DNA of 64,000 bases from assembly GCF_900096585.1 (NCBI RefSeq), contig NZ_FMYH01000004.1, forward strand, positions 186,001-250,000. Reading direction: 5' to 3'. The DNA comes from Sanguibacter gelidistatuariae (GTDB taxonomy: Bacteria > Actinomycetota > Actinomycetes > Actinomycetales > Cellulomonadaceae). Below the pieces are notes generated by a model that made no database searches, was not told the origin of the DNA, and saw only the letters and a list, made by a program, of their open reading frames with translations. Shown here in pieces: positions 42,801 to 53,315 of the stretch. Numbering within the stretch: the stretch's first letter is position 1; every line of letters starts with the position of its first letter. The translations under genes were made by a program, and so were the position numbers.

Positions 42801-43523
42801 CCAGAGCGCCCGCTCACCGAGACCGCCCACGACCGACTCGCGACCATCGCAGCGAACACCGATCTGGGCTCGGGTATGGCCGTGGCCATGAAGGACCTCG
42901 AGATCCGAGGGGCGGGCAACCTGCTCGGGGGCGAGCAGTCCGGCCACATCGCCGGGGTCGGCTTCGACCTGTACATCCGGATGGTCGGTGAGGCTGTGGC
43001 GAGCTTCCGCGGCGAGGTCGAGGAGGAGGCGCCCGAGGTGACGATCGAGCTGCCGGTCGACGCGCACCTGCCGCTCGACTACATCGGTCATGAGCGGCTG
43101 CGCCTGGAGGCGTACCGCAAGATCGCCGCCGCGCAGACGAGCGCGGACCTCGACGAGATCCGCGCCGAGCTGATCGACCGCTACGGCCCCGTCCCGGAGA
43201 TGGTCTCCAACCTCTTCGACGTCGCGGCCTTCCGCAACCACGCCCGCGCCGCCGGGCTGTCCGACGTCACGTCGCAGGGCAAGTTCGTCCGCTTCGCCCC
43301 GATCGACCTCGCGGAGTCGGCCGAGCTGCGGCTCAAGCGGCTCTACCCCGGCACGATGCTCAAGCCGGCGATCCGCACGATCCTCGTGCCCTATCCGACG
43401 ACGGCCCGGATCGGGGGGCGTCCGCTGCGCGGCGCGGAGATCCTCGCCTGGGCGACCGAGCTCATCGACGCGGTGATCCTCGGTCAGGTCGCGGCGGCGG
43501 CCAAGGTCGGGACGCGGGGGTAG
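39873..43523 (+). CDS. mfd: Transcription-repair coupling factor
   Basis: 1216 aa, full length. The N-terminal UvrB-like region includes LPAWETLPHERLSPRSDTVARR and the FAVRGGILDVFPPT motif. The RNA polymerase-interacting CarD-like domain reads LRPGDFVVHEQHGVGKFVEL. The helicase/translocase has Walker A VCGDVGYGKTEIAVRAAF, motif II VVDEEQRFGVEH, motif III MSATPIPRTLEMA and LHQLRGRVGRGRDRAYAY. It releases RNA polymerase stalled at lesions and recruits UvrA. ATG 39873 has GGAAGGAAA upstream. Confidence 0.97.
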   Translation: MNLTGILPALLGDPGASAVVDRVRSRGGLDVIGPTGVRPPLLAAMAGARASDGVIPEAGAPGSRPLVVVTATGREADELASALRCYLPYDAVAVLPAWETLPHERLSPRSDTVARRLAVFRRLAHPEADGGMTGAIRVLVMPVRALLQPVVEGLGDLEPVRLEVRDHADLSAVADRLSAAAYARVDMVERRGEFAVRGGILDVFPPTEDHPLRVEFWGEDVEEIRWFAVADQRSLEVADHGVWAPPCREMLLTDDVRDRAAALVDQLPGAHEMLDKMAAGIAVEGMESLAPALVDAMVPVLDLVPDDALIIINDPERVRRRAHDLVATTQEFLAAAWTSAAAGGSTPIDLSAASFLSVEDVRDLSARRGLGWWTMSPFGLDDPSADPGVADPGAPVVVDPDAETIRVAARDVESYRGDITRALDDLRGLQHAGWRLVLATEGHGPAKRMVEQLSGSDTAARLVGEITAEPEGGVVLVTPAPVGPGFVAPELRLAVFSESDLTGRAGTSTRDMRKMPSKRRNVVDPLQLRPGDFVVHEQHGVGKFVELVQRTLGAGANAATREYLVIEYAPSRKGHPGDRLFVPTDQLDQVTKYTGGESPSLNKMGGSDWGKTKGKAQKAIKEIASELIRLYSARMATKGHAFSPDTPWQRELEDAFAYVETPDQLATIDEVKADMEKTVPMDRLVCGDVGYGKTEIAVRAAFKAVQDGKQVAVLVPTTLLVQQHYDTFSERYAGFPVVVKGLSRFQTDAEAKEVIEGMRDGTVDVVIGTHRLLSGSIRFKDLGLVVVDEEQRFGVEHKETLKQLRTNVDVLAMSATPIPRTLEMAVTGIREMSTLATPPEERHPVLTYVGPYEEKQIIAAIRRELLREGQLFYVHNKVDSIDATAGRLRELVPEARIEVAHGKMNEHQLERVIQDFWEKKFDVLVCTTIIETGLDISNANTLILERADMLGLSQLHQLRGRVGRGRDRAYAYFLYPPERPLTETAHDRLATIAANTDLGSGMAVAMKDLEIRGAGNLLGGEQSGHIAGVGFDLYIRMVGEAVASFRGEVEEEAPEVTIELPVDAHLPLDYIGHERLRLEAYRKIAAAQTSADLDEIRAELIDRYGPVPEMVSNLFDVAAFRNHARAAGLSDVTSQGKFVRFAPIDLAESAELRLKRLYPGTMLKPAIRTILVPYPTTARIGGRPLRGAEILAWATELIDAVILGQVAAAAKVGTRG

Positions 43524-43589
43524 TCTGCTCGCCCAGGCCGGGTAGCGTTGCCCAGCCATCAGGTTCCGGGGCTTGAGGGGGCGGTGCGA

Positions 43590-45683
43590 GTGTCTGGTGT
43601 GTCTGGAGCGCCTTCGCTCCTGCGTCGTCCGGCTCGAGCGCCGCAGGCGCGCGCGTCACCGGTGTTCCTGCCTGAGGTCCAGGCGCTGCGCGCGATCGCC
43701 GTCACCGGTGTTGTGGTCTACCACCTGTGGCCCGGACTCTTGCCCGCCGGCTTCATCGGCGTCGACGTCTTCTTCGTCATCTCGGGGTACCTGATCTCGT
43801 CCCACATGATGAGCGAGAGGGCGCGGACCGGGCGCTTCGACCTGGGCGCCTTCTACGTCCGGCGCGTCCGACGGATCCTCCCGGCCGCCTCCCTCGTCGT
43901 GGCGGTCACGGCGCTCCTGGGTCTTGCGGTCCTGCCCGAGCTCCGCTGGGGTGAGCTGACCCGGCAGGGGACCGCCTCGCTCCTATACGTGCAGAACTGG
44001 GTCCTCGCCGGCGACTCCGTGGACTACCTGGCGCAGGGCGTCGCGTCGAGCCCGTTTCAGCACTACTGGTCGTTGTCGATCGAGGAGCAGTTCTACATCC
44101 TCTGGCCGGTCGCGTTCCTGCTCGCCGCACGCAGGGTCGCTCGGACGGTGGCGCAGGTCCGGCGGGTCGTCCTCGTGATCGTGGTCGCGGCGACCGTCGT
44201 GTCGTTCGCCTGGTCGGTCCTCCTCACCACGCGCGGGGACCCCTCTGCCTACTTCGTCAGCCACAGCCGGTTCTGGGAGCTCGGACTCGGCGCGGTCCTC
44301 GCGCTGAGCCTCGGCCGACCCGCGGGCGCGCTGCTGCGAGGGGTCGCAGCCTGGGCGGGGCTCGCCCTCATCGCCGCCGGGATGGTGCTCGTGCCGATCG
44401 AGGGCTTCCCCGGGGTCCTTGCCCTCGTCCCGACGGTAGGTGCCGCCCTGGTCATCTGGGCGGCGCGTGCCGGGAGCACCGCGGGACTGCGGCGCGCGGT
44501 ATCGGTCCGGGGAGTCCAGTGGCTCGGCGACGTGTCGTACTCGCTCTACCTGTGGCACTGGCCGTTGGTCGTCTGCGTGCCGTTCGTCCTGGTGGGGTGG
44601 GGCCGCCTGGCCCAGGGCATGGTGGTCCTCGTGCTCTCGCTGGCACTGGCGGGGGTCACGCGGAAGGTCGTCGAGGTGCCGCTCCAGCGTCGGGTGAGGC
44701 CAGGGGCCACCCGGACCCAGGTGCTCGTCACCGCCGCGGCCGTCACAGTCGTGTGCCTGCTCGCGGTGCAGCTGCCCCGCGCCGTCGCGGACTCACGTAC
44801 CTCCGATCGCGACCGTGCGGCGGCCGCGCTGCTGGCTGATCCGCCCGCAGATCTGGGGGCCGGGTCGATCTCCGCGGACGGATTCTCCACGTTCGCCTCC
44901 GGCCACGCGGTCGTCGTCCCCTCGCCGGAGAGTGCGCGCGCGGAGCTCCCAGACGGCGCGGACGGGCGCTGCAAGTCGGACATGGCGGCGGACCGGGCAC
45001 CCGTGTGCCACTTTGGTCCGGAGGGGGCGGAGACGGTCATTGCGCTGGTCGGGGACTCACACATCGAGCAGTACCTGCCGACGTTCCAGGCCGTCGCCGC
45101 GCGCGAGGGCGTCCGGATCGTCACGTACTTCCACAGCAGCTGTCCGTTCTCGACCGCGCAGCGGGCGACCGACGCGGCTCGCGGCGGGCCGTGCTTGCGG
45201 TCCAACGACGCGACGACCGAGGCGCTTCTTGCCGACCCGACGATCGACCTGGTCGTGACGTCAGGGCGTTCGGCAGTCGACTGGGTCGTGTCGCCGGGGG
45301 TACCGAGCCCGGCGGACGGGTTCGCCGAGGCGTGGACCGAGCTGACGGACGCCGGGCTCCCGGTCGTAGTGCTGTCAGACAACCCGCTCATGCTCCCCGA
45401 CGATGCCACGTCCGACTGTGTCCTGGAACATCTGGACGATCCCGGGGTGTGTGCTCGCGTGGTGACCGACGCGATGCCTGTTGACCACCAGATCGAGGCG
45501 GCGGCCCTGAGCGACGTGGACCTGGTCGACACGTCCTCGTGGTTCTGCACGGTGACGGTCTGTCCTGCGGTCATCGGCAGCGTGCTCGTCTATCGAGACG
45601 CCCAGCACATCACCCCCGCCTACGCGCGGACCCTCGAGTCGCGAGCGTGGGATGCGATCCAGCCTGTCCTCGTGAGGCAGTGA
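43590..45683 (+). CDS. Acyltransferase-3/SGNH O-acetyltransferase (OafA/OatA-like)
   Basis: 697 aa. Residues about 30-390 form the acyltransferase-3 domain with about 10-11 membrane segments: LRAIAVTGVVVYHL, GVDVFFVISGYLI, FYVRRVRRILPA and YWSLSIEEQFYILWP. Residues about 450-690 are an extracytoplasmic SGNH hydrolase-like domain with VIALVGDSHIEQYLP (catalytic Ser) and YRDAQHITPAYA (catalytic Asp/His). Such fusions O-acetylate peptidoglycan or exopolysaccharide. GTG 43590 or GTG 43584 both suit GAGGGG upstream. The stop lies inside an 8-bp tandem repeat. Confidence 0.87.
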   Translation: MSGVSGAPSLLRRPARAPQARASPVFLPEVQALRAIAVTGVVVYHLWPGLLPAGFIGVDVFFVISGYLISSHMMSERARTGRFDLGAFYVRRVRRILPAASLVVAVTALLGLAVLPELRWGELTRQGTASLLYVQNWVLAGDSVDYLAQGVASSPFQHYWSLSIEEQFYILWPVAFLLAARRVARTVAQVRRVVLVIVVAATVVSFAWSVLLTTRGDPSAYFVSHSRFWELGLGAVLALSLGRPAGALLRGVAAWAGLALIAAGMVLVPIEGFPGVLALVPTVGAALVIWAARAGSTAGLRRAVSVRGVQWLGDVSYSLYLWHWPLVVCVPFVLVGWGRLAQGMVVLVLSLALAGVTRKVVEVPLQRRVRPGATRTQVLVTAAAVTVVCLLAVQLPRAVADSRTSDRDRAAAALLADPPADLGAGSISADGFSTFASGHAVVVPSPESARAELPDGADGRCKSDMAADRAPVCHFGPEGAETVIALVGDSHIEQYLPTFQAVAAREGVRIVTYFHSSCPFSTAQRATDAARGGPCLRSNDATTEALLADPTIDLVVTSGRSAVDWVVSPGVPSPADGFAEAWTELTDAGLPVVVLSDNPLMLPDDATSDCVLEHLDDPGVCARVVTDAMPVDHQIEAAALSDVDLVDTSSWFCTVTVCPAVIGSVLVYRDAQHITPAYARTLESRAWDAIQPVLVRQ

Positions 45684-45716
45684 GGCAGTGAGGCAGTGAG
45701 GCAGTGAGGCAGTGAG
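45672..45716. repeat. Octanucleotide tandem repeat (GTGAGGCA), 5.6 copies
   Basis: Five exact copies of GTGAGGCA (45672-45711) plus GTGAG. It begins in the last codons of the acyltransferase, whose TGA is within the second copy. Because an 8-bp unit is not a multiple of three, slippage could alter the 3' end, but stops recur quickly. Confidence 0.9.
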
Positions 45717-45995
45717 CGAACGAGGCCCCGGCGTCGCTCATTTGGAAAGCGCTTCCCGACGTGAGAGGGTGTCTCTCGCGTACCTGGTCGGCATCCCGCT
45801 CCGCGCCCGCGTGACGTGTGCCACACGGCCCGGGTATGGGCGGTTCCTGGGGGCTTTGGTCCTGACGGACCTCTCTCCGGGTACGCGATCATGAAACCGT
45901 ACGGTCGATCGAGAAGACCGTGATCGAGCGCAGCACCCCATCCCGGCTGTCGGTGCCCGGGTGGACACTGGAAGAACAGCGAACGAGGAGACTCG
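45717..45995. other. Intergenic region with LacI-type palindrome before pntA
   Basis: I see no convincing gene here. It holds GGAAAGCGCTTCCC (45744-45757), a LacI-family-like operator with one mismatch, and the palindrome ACCGTACGGT (45896-45905) about 90 bp before pntA. A GAGGAG ribosome binding site precedes the pntA ATG. Confidence 0.4.
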
Positions 45996-47552
45996 ATGAG
46001 GATCGGCATCCCCCGGGAGACCCGGGCAGGGGAACGGCTCGTGGCCGCGACCCCCACGACTGTGGCCCAGCTCGTCAAGCTCGGGTACGACGTCGTGATC
46101 GAGGCGGGCGCAGGCGCCCAGGCGAGCTTCCCCGACGCCGCCTACCGCGAGGCCGGCGCCTCCGTCGGCGATGCCGCCGAGGCATGGAGCAGTGACGTGG
46201 TGACCTGCGTCAACGCCCCCGAACCCGACGCGATCGCCCAGCTCCAGCCGGGCGCGACCATCGTCTCGATGATGGCGCCCGCCGCCCACCCGGAGCTTGT
46301 GGACGCCTTCGCCGAGCGGGGCGTCAGCGCCCTCGCGCTCGACGCCGTGCCGCGCATCTCCCGCGCGCAGGCCCTCGACGTGCTCAGCACCATGTCCAAC
46401 GTCGCCGGCTACCGCGCGGTCGTCGAGGCCGCAGAGTCCTACGGCGGCATGTTCACCGGACAGGTGACGGCCGCGGGCAAGACCGCCCCTGCCAAGGTCT
46501 TCGTCATCGGAGGCGGCGTCGCCGGGCTCGCGGCCATCGGGACCGCCGGAAGCCTCGGCGCCCAGGTCCGGGCCTTCGACGTGCGCCCCGAGGCGGGCGA
46601 GCAGATCGAGTCCATGGGCGCGCAGTTCGTCCAGGCCCAGGCCGCCCAGCAGGAGGTCTCCGCGGACGGCTACGCCCAGGAGATGACCGCCGAGCAGGAG
46701 CGCCTCACCTCCCGCACGTACGCGGAAGAGAGCGCCAAGGCCGACATCATCATCACGACCGCGCTGGTGCGCGGCTCCGCCCCGCGCACCATCACCGCGG
46801 CGATGGTCGCCGCCATGCGGCCCGGCAGCGTCATCGTCGACCTCGCCGCCTCGGGCGGCGGCAACTGCGAGCTCACGGTCCCCGGCTCCAAGATCGTCAC
46901 CGACAACGGCGTGACGATCATCGGCTACACCGACCTCACGAGCCGGCTGCCCAAGCACACCTCGCAGCTCTTCGGTACGAACATCGTCAACCTCATGAAG
47001 CTGCTCACCCCGAACGCCGACGGCCAGGTGGTCCTCGACATGGAGGACGTGGTCCAGCGCGGGATGACGGTCACGCTCGCCGGTGAGATCCTCTGGCCAC
47101 CGCCGCCGGTCCAGGTCTCGGCCGCCCCGGCCGCCGCGACCGTGGCGGTACCGGTCGTCGACCCGGCCGTCCAGGCGCAGCAGGACAAGGAAGCCGCGCA
47201 CCGCAAGGGGCAGCGCCAGCTGGTCGGCTACGGCCTCGGCGCGGTCCTGCTCGGGCTCGCGATCACGTTCTCACCCGCCGCCTTCGCAGGGAACTTCACC
47301 GTCTTCGTGCTCGCCGTGTTCGTCGGGTACTACGTCATCTCCAAGGTGAGCCACTCCCTGCACACCCCACTCATGGCCCAGACGAACGCCATCTCCGGGA
47401 TCATCCTGGTCGGCGCGCTGCTGCAGATCGGCAGCGACAACTGGTGGGTCACCGCACTCGCCTTCATCGCGGCAACCGTCGCGAGCATCAACATCTTCGG
47501 TGGGTTCCTCGTGGCCTACCGGATGATCTCCATGTTCCGGAAGGATGCCTGA
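45996..47552 (+). CDS. pntA: Proton-translocating NAD(P) transhydrogenase, alpha subunit
   Basis: 518 aa, fused alpha form. The NAD-binding domain I (1 to about 380) begins [20 protein letters not shown], with [20 protein letters not shown] (Rossmann fold) and [20 protein letters not shown]. Residues about 405-515 add about four membrane helices of domain II. With PntB it moves hydride between NADH and NADP+ using the proton gradient, supplying NADPH. ATG 45996 follows GAGGAG. The pntB gene starts 1 bp after its stop. Confidence 0.95.
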   Translation: MRIGIPRETRAGERLVAATPTTVAQLVKLGYDVVIEAGAGAQASFPDAAYREAGASVGDAAEAWSSDVVTCVNAPEPDAIAQLQPGATIVSMMAPAAHPELVDAFAERGVSALALDAVPRISRAQALDVLSTMSNVAGYRAVVEAAESYGGMFTGQVTAAGKTAPAKVFVIGGGVAGLAAIGTAGSLGAQVRAFDVRPEAGEQIESMGAQFVQAQAAQQEVSADGYAQEMTAEQERLTSRTYAEESAKADIIITTALVRGSAPRTITAAMVAAMRPGSVIVDLAASGGGNCELTVPGSKIVTDNGVTIIGYTDLTSRLPKHTSQLFGTNIVNLMKLLTPNADGQVVLDMEDVVQRGMTVTLAGEILWPPPPVQVSAAPAAATVAVPVVDPAVQAQQDKEAAHRKGQRQLVGYGLGAVLLGLAITFSPAAFAGNFTVFVLAVFVGYYVISKVSHSLHTPLMAQTNAISGIILVGALLQIGSDNWWVTALAFIAATVASINIFGGFLVAYRMISMFRKDA

Positions 47553-47553
47553 C

Positions 47554-48981
47554 ATGACGCTCGCCTCCCTCGCGCAGGCCGTGTACGTCATCGCGGCCAT
47601 CCTGTTCATCCTCAGCCTCGCCGGGCTCTCCAAGCAGGCCACCGCCCGTCGCGGCGCGCTCTTCGGGATGACCGGCATGGTCCTGGCGCTCGGCGCCACG
47701 ATCGCCCTCAGCCTGGACGATTCTGAGCGGCCCGTCCTGGTCACGGCCCTGCTCATCGCGCTCGTCTTCGGCATCGGTGCCTCCCTGGGCACCTGGCAGG
47801 CGCGCCGCGTCGAGATGACGCAGATGCCAGAGATGATCGCGATGCTGCACAGCTTCGTCGGCCTGTCCGCCGTGCTCGTCGGCTTCAACTCCTACCTGAC
47901 CGAGACGCACGCGGACAAGGTGCACCTCGTCGAGGTGTTCCTCGGCATCTTCATCGGCGCGATCACCTTCACAGGGTCGATCGTCGCTTACCTCAAGCTG
48001 TCGGGGCGCATCAAGTCCTCCCCGCTCAAGCTGCCCGGACGCAACCTGCTCAACCTCGCCGGCCTCGTGGTCACCGCCGGCCTCATGGCCTGGTTCCTGG
48101 CGAGCCCGGCGGTCCTGCCGCTGCTGCTCCTCGCGGTGGTCTCCCTGGCGATCGGCTGGCACCTGGTCGCCTCGATCGGCGGGGGCGACATGCCGGTCGT
48201 CGTCTCGATGCTCAACTCCTACTCGGGGTGGGCCGCGGCCGCGGCCGGGTTCATGCTGAGCAACAACCTGCTCATCATCGTGGGCGCACTCGTCGGTTCC
48301 TCCGGTGCGATCCTGTCCTACATCATGTGCAAGGCCATGAACCGATCCTTCATCTCGGTGATCCTCGGCGGTTTCGGGTCCGACGACGGCGCACCCGCCG
48401 CGGGCGGCGACGCGACCGACTACGGCGAGCACCGCGAGGTCTCGGCCGCCGAGGTGGCCGACCTGCTCATGGCTGCGCGCTCGGTCGTCATCACGCCCGG
48501 CTACGGCATGGCCGTGGCCAAGGCCCAGTACCCGGTCGCCGACCTCGTCTCACGGCTGCGGGCACAGGGCATCGAGGTGCGCTTCGGCGTGCACCCCGTC
48601 GCCGGGCGCCTGCCCGGTCACATGAACGTGCTGCTCGCTGAGGCCAAGGTGCCCTACGACATCGTCCTGGAGATGGACGAGATCAACGACGACCTCGCCA
48701 GCACCGACGTCGTGCTTGTCATCGGTGCCAACGACACGGTCAACCCGGCCGCCCTCGACGACCCGACCTCTCCCATCGCCGGGATGCCGGTCCTGGAGGT
48801 GTGGAAGGCGAAGCAGGTCATCGTCTTCAAGCGCTCGATGGCCACGGGCTACGCGGGTGTGCAGAACCCGCTGTTCTTCAAGGAGAACACCGCGATGCTC
48901 TTCGGCGACGCCAAGCAGCGGGTCGAGGACATCGTCGGCGCCCTCGTGGCGGCCGAGCCGGTCGGGGCGGATCGGCGCTGA
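47554..48981 (+). CDS. pntB: Proton-translocating NAD(P) transhydrogenase, beta subunit
   Basis: 475 aa. Eight to nine membrane helices of domain II (with [20 protein letters not shown] and [20 protein letters not shown]) are followed by the NADP(H)-binding domain III (about 295-475): [54 protein letters not shown] and [18 protein letters not shown]. Encoded with pntA and probably in one transcript; a strong hairpin follows. Confidence 0.96.
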   Translation: MTLASLAQAVYVIAAILFILSLAGLSKQATARRGALFGMTGMVLALGATIALSLDDSERPVLVTALLIALVFGIGASLGTWQARRVEMTQMPEMIAMLHSFVGLSAVLVGFNSYLTETHADKVHLVEVFLGIFIGAITFTGSIVAYLKLSGRIKSSPLKLPGRNLLNLAGLVVTAGLMAWFLASPAVLPLLLLAVVSLAIGWHLVASIGGGDMPVVVSMLNSYSGWAAAAAGFMLSNNLLIIVGALVGSSGAILSYIMCKAMNRSFISVILGGFGSDDGAPAAGGDATDYGEHREVSAAEVADLLMAARSVVITPGYGMAVAKAQYPVADLVSRLRAQGIEVRFGVHPVAGRLPGHMNVLLAEAKVPYDIVLEMDEINDDLASTDVVLVIGANDTVNPAALDDPTSPIAGMPVLEVWKAKQVIVFKRSMATGYAGVQNPLFFKENTAMLFGDAKQRVEDIVGALVAAEPVGADRR

Positions 48982-49013
48982 CCAGCGCCCGCACGACCAC
49001 GCCGAGGCGTCGA

Positions 49014-49046
49014 GCTGCCGGGTCACCTTCCAGGTGACCCGGCAGC
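49014..49046 (+). terminator. Terminator after pntAB
   Basis: A perfect 15-bp stem (49014-49028 with 49032-49046) with a 3-nt TCC loop in the pntB-mazG gap. Confidence 0.85.
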
Positions 49047-49086
49047 GTCGTGTCTGGACGACGACGTCCTGGAAGAGAATGTGACC

Positions 49087-49833
49087 ATGACTGCCGCACC
49101 CGACGCCTCTGTTGCCCTCGCCGCGCTGATCGACGTGATGGACCGGCTCCGCTCTCCGGGCGGGTGCCCCTGGGATGCCCAGCAGACCCACGCCTCGCTC
49201 ATGAAGTACACGCTCGAGGAGGCCTACGAGCTCGTCGAGGCCGTCGAGCAGGGCGACCGCCCCGGCATCCGCGAGGAGCTTGGCGACCTGCTGCTGCAGG
49301 TGGTCTTCAACGCCCGGGTCGCTCAGGAGCACCCCGACGACCCCTTCGACATCGGCGATGTGGCCCGGGACCTCACGAGCAAGCTCGTCCGGCGGCACCC
49401 GCACGTCTTCGCCGAGGAGACCTACGTCGACGACGAGCGGCTGCGGGCGAGCTGGGACGCGATCAAGCAGCAGGAGAAGCGGCGCACGTCGGTCCTGGAG
49501 GGCATCCCGCTCGACCTCGGCGCGCTCTCGCGGGCCCAGAAGGTCTTGGTCCGCGCGCAGCGCGCGGGCCTGGTTCCGGTAGCCGAGCCGGTGCCCGACG
49601 ACGCGAGGCTCGCTGCGGCGTCGGGCACCGGATCTGGAGCGGGCGCGGAGGTCTTCGACGAGACGCGCCGTACGGAGGCGATCGGCGCCGGGCTGCTCGA
49701 CCTGGTGCGCAGGGCGCTGGCCGACGGCATCGATGCTGAAGGAGCGCTGAGGGCGGCCCTGCGACACGTCGAGTCGGACATCGCCGCGAGCGAGCGGCGA
49801 CTCGCCGAGGCGGCCGCCCCGGCAGAGTGCTGA
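49087..49833 (+). CDS. mazG: Nucleoside triphosphate pyrophosphohydrolase MazG
   Basis: 248 aa. CPWDAQQTHASLMKYTLEEA and REELGDLLLQVVFNARVAQE give the EExxE and ExxD metal-binding pattern of MazG; a second helical half follows as in the long form. It hydrolyses NTPs, notably damaged ones, to NMP and pyrophosphate. ATG 49087 is 9 nt after GGAAGAG; GTG 49081 is the alternative. Backbone gene, here separated from eno by the glycosylphosphotransferase. Confidence 0.92.
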   Translation: MTAAPDASVALAALIDVMDRLRSPGGCPWDAQQTHASLMKYTLEEAYELVEAVEQGDRPGIREELGDLLLQVVFNARVAQEHPDDPFDIGDVARDLTSKLVRRHPHVFAEETYVDDERLRASWDAIKQQEKRRTSVLEGIPLDLGALSRAQKVLVRAQRAGLVPVAEPVPDDARLAAASGTGSGAGAEVFDETRRTEAIGAGLLDLVRRALADGIDAEGALRAALRHVESDIAASERRLAEAAAPAEC

Positions 49834-49891
49834 ACACCCCGGGAATGGCCGTAATTGACCATGGCCTCGCAGGTCAGCGGCCTCTTTCGAT

Positions 49892-50015
49892 GCGTGGGTG
49901 AGAGGTGGGGTGAGGCGTCGGGCTAGGGATTTCACCCGCTCGGATCCGCCGGGGTGATCTTGGAATGAACTCCGCTCCCAGCCCTAGCGGACCCCCAGGG
50001 TGGCGATCCTACGAT
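49892..50015 (+). promoter_or_regulatory. Regulatory region of the glycosylphosphotransferase gene with GGGTGA half-sites
   Basis: GGGTGAG occurs at 49896-49902 and 49908-49914 (12 bp apart), an inverted TCACCC at 49932-49937 and GGGTGAT at 49952-49958. A -10-like TACGAT lies at 50010-50015, about 40 bp before the start codon. The first pair is nearly identical to that at 35509-35531 and does not overlap a ribosome binding site. Confidence 0.5.
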
Positions 50016-50058
50016 CGCTCGTGACCGACTCCCAGAGTGCGCACGAGCGAGGTTGAGG

Positions 50059-51759
50059 ATGACACATTCACTGTGGCCGCGACTGCCATCGATTCCCTTG
50101 CGCAGACCGATGACCTTGATCCGAGCAGCCGGTGCAGTCTCACCCGTTTCCCTCCTGTCGTCGTCCCGCCCCACCACGCCAGCCGGCCCTGCTTCCGGCC
50201 CCACGCCCCGCATCGAGCCAGTCCCGACGCCCGACCCGTCCAAGGCGCGGCACAGCGACTCCAACAGTCCCGACAGCGGGGCCATCCCGATCCAACGCTC
50301 CCTGCGGGCCACGACCATGCGGCACGTTGCCACGATCGACGTCGCCCCGTGGTCCCGGGCTCACCAGACACGGCTCTTCGTCGTAGACGCGGTCCTTGTG
50401 GCCTTTGCGCTGACCGTGGCCTTCGTCGTGCGCTTCGCACTCGGGTTCCCCGGCGGCGGCATCGTCGAGCCGACGACGTCATACGTCCTCATCTCCCTCC
50501 TGCTCTTCCCCGGCTGGCTCCTCGCGCTGTCGATGGAGCGATCCCGCGACCGCCGCATCGTCGGAGTCGGCGTCACCGAGTACCACAAGGTCTTCCAGGC
50601 CACCTGGAAGTTCTTCGCCGTGGTCGCAGGTGTCTCCTACCTCCTGCGATTCGACCTCGCCCGCGGGTACGTCGCCGTCGCGCTCCCGCTCGGCATCGCA
50701 CTGCTGCTGGGTGGACGTTTTCACGCTCGCCGGTGGCTCCAGGGCCAGCGGAGCAGCGGGGAGTGCCTCTCGCCGTTGATCGTCGCGGGATCGCGCGCGG
50801 GTGTCCTCGATCTCATCACCGAGCTGCATGCGAACCCGCAGGCTGGCTACGTCGTCGTCGGTGCCTGCGTGCCCGACGGTGACCGCGAGCTCGGCGCGCT
50901 GATCGAGGGGGTCCCCGTCCTGGGAGACGTGCTCGACGTGCCCGCCGCCGTGCGCCAGACCGGGGCCCGCAGCGTCGCAGTCGGCGGCTGCGACTCCCTG
51001 ACCTCGACGGTCGTGCGCAACCTCGGGTGGGAGCTCGAGACGACAGGGACCGAGCTCATCGTCGTCCCGGGTCTGGTCGACGTCGCTGGACCGCGGGTCC
51101 TCATGAGCCCGGCCGAGGGGCTGTCGCTCGTGCACATCGACGCACCGACGTTCTCCGGCGGGAAGTACCTGGCCAAGACCGTCATCGACTGGCTGCTCGC
51201 GCTCGGCGCGGTCGTCGTGCTGGCCGTCCCGCTGGCCCTGGTCGCCGTGGTCGTCAAGGCCACCAGCCCGGGTTCGGTGCTCTACCGCCAGGAGCGCATC
51301 GGCCGCGACGGCACGCCGTTCCAGATGCTGAAGTTCCGGTCGATGCGGACCGGAGCGGATGCCGAGGTCGCCTCCCTCGCCGACCTGAACGAGGCGGGCG
51401 GTCCGCTGTTCAAGATCCGCGACGACCCGCGGGTGACGACGATCGGCCGGTACATGCGTCGGTACAGCATCGACGAGCTGCCCCAGTTCTTCAACGTCCT
51501 GCGCGGTGACATGGCCCTCGTGGGGCCTCGCCCTCAGCTGCCGGGCGAGGTGGCCAAGTACGACGGGCACGCAGCGCGCCGGCTGCTCGTCAAGCCCGGG
51601 ATCACGGGCCTGTGGCAGGTCAGCGGCCGCTCTGATCTCGAGTGGAAGGTGGGCCTGCGCAAGGATGTCTTCTACACCGAGAACTGGACGGTGTTCAGCG
51701 ACTTCGTCATCCTTGCCAAGACCTTCAAGGCGATCGTGGCCCACAAGGGCGCGTACTGA
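50059..51759 (+). CDS. Exopolysaccharide polyprenyl glycosylphosphotransferase
   Basis: 566 aa, WbaP/CpsE-type. A Pro/Ser-rich N-terminus is followed by four membrane segments (about 105-235), a central Rossmann-like domain (about 240-360), a fifth membrane segment (about 378-402) and the catalytic bacterial sugar transferase domain: LYRQERIGRDGTPFQMLKFR, the DELPQFFNVLRGDMALVGPR motif, and KPGITGLWQVSGRSDL. It transfers a sugar phosphate from a UDP-sugar to undecaprenyl phosphate, the first committed step. It is the only such enzyme in the window, so it probably initiates the polymer of the 8.7-36.7 kb locus. ATG 50059; TTG 50053 possible. Confidence 0.92.
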   Translation: MTHSLWPRLPSIPLRRPMTLIRAAGAVSPVSLLSSSRPTTPAGPASGPTPRIEPVPTPDPSKARHSDSNSPDSGAIPIQRSLRATTMRHVATIDVAPWSRAHQTRLFVVDAVLVAFALTVAFVVRFALGFPGGGIVEPTTSYVLISLLLFPGWLLALSMERSRDRRIVGVGVTEYHKVFQATWKFFAVVAGVSYLLRFDLARGYVAVALPLGIALLLGGRFHARRWLQGQRSSGECLSPLIVAGSRAGVLDLITELHANPQAGYVVVGACVPDGDRELGALIEGVPVLGDVLDVPAAVRQTGARSVAVGGCDSLTSTVVRNLGWELETTGTELIVVPGLVDVAGPRVLMSPAEGLSLVHIDAPTFSGGKYLAKTVIDWLLALGAVVVLAVPLALVAVVVKATSPGSVLYRQERIGRDGTPFQMLKFRSMRTGADAEVASLADLNEAGGPLFKIRDDPRVTTIGRYMRRYSIDELPQFFNVLRGDMALVGPRPQLPGEVAKYDGHAARRLLVKPGITGLWQVSGRSDLEWKVGLRKDVFYTENWTVFSDFVILAKTFKAIVAHKGAY

Positions 51760-51825
51760 CGCAGCGCGGCCGTCCGTGCGGCGCACGTGGGCGGGCGAGG
51801 TGAGATGAACACTGACGTTCCATAG

Positions 51826-53184
<1,359 letters not shown>

Positions 53185-53214
53185 CCATCACGTCGGCTGC
53201 AAGCTGACGCGCGG

Positions 53215-53244
53215 ACGCCCGACGGACTTCTGTCCGCCGGGCGT
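53215..53244 (+). terminator. Terminator after eno
   Basis: A 13-position stem (53215-53227 with 53232-53244, one A/C mismatch) around TTCT, then a TG-rich run. Confidence 0.75.
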
Positions 53245-53315
53245 TCGTGTGTGTGTGATGTGGAGGCGGCGAGTCGTTCACCGGCCCGCGGTCGGTGCAG
53301 GGGGACAATCGCCAG

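Noticed and set aside
40941-43559. 872-aa minus-strand open frame
   Set aside because: Antisense shadow of mfd caused by high third-position GC.
45712-45894. 60-aa frame after the octamer repeat
   Set aside because: Starts within the tandem repeat, has no ribosome binding site and resembles nothing known.
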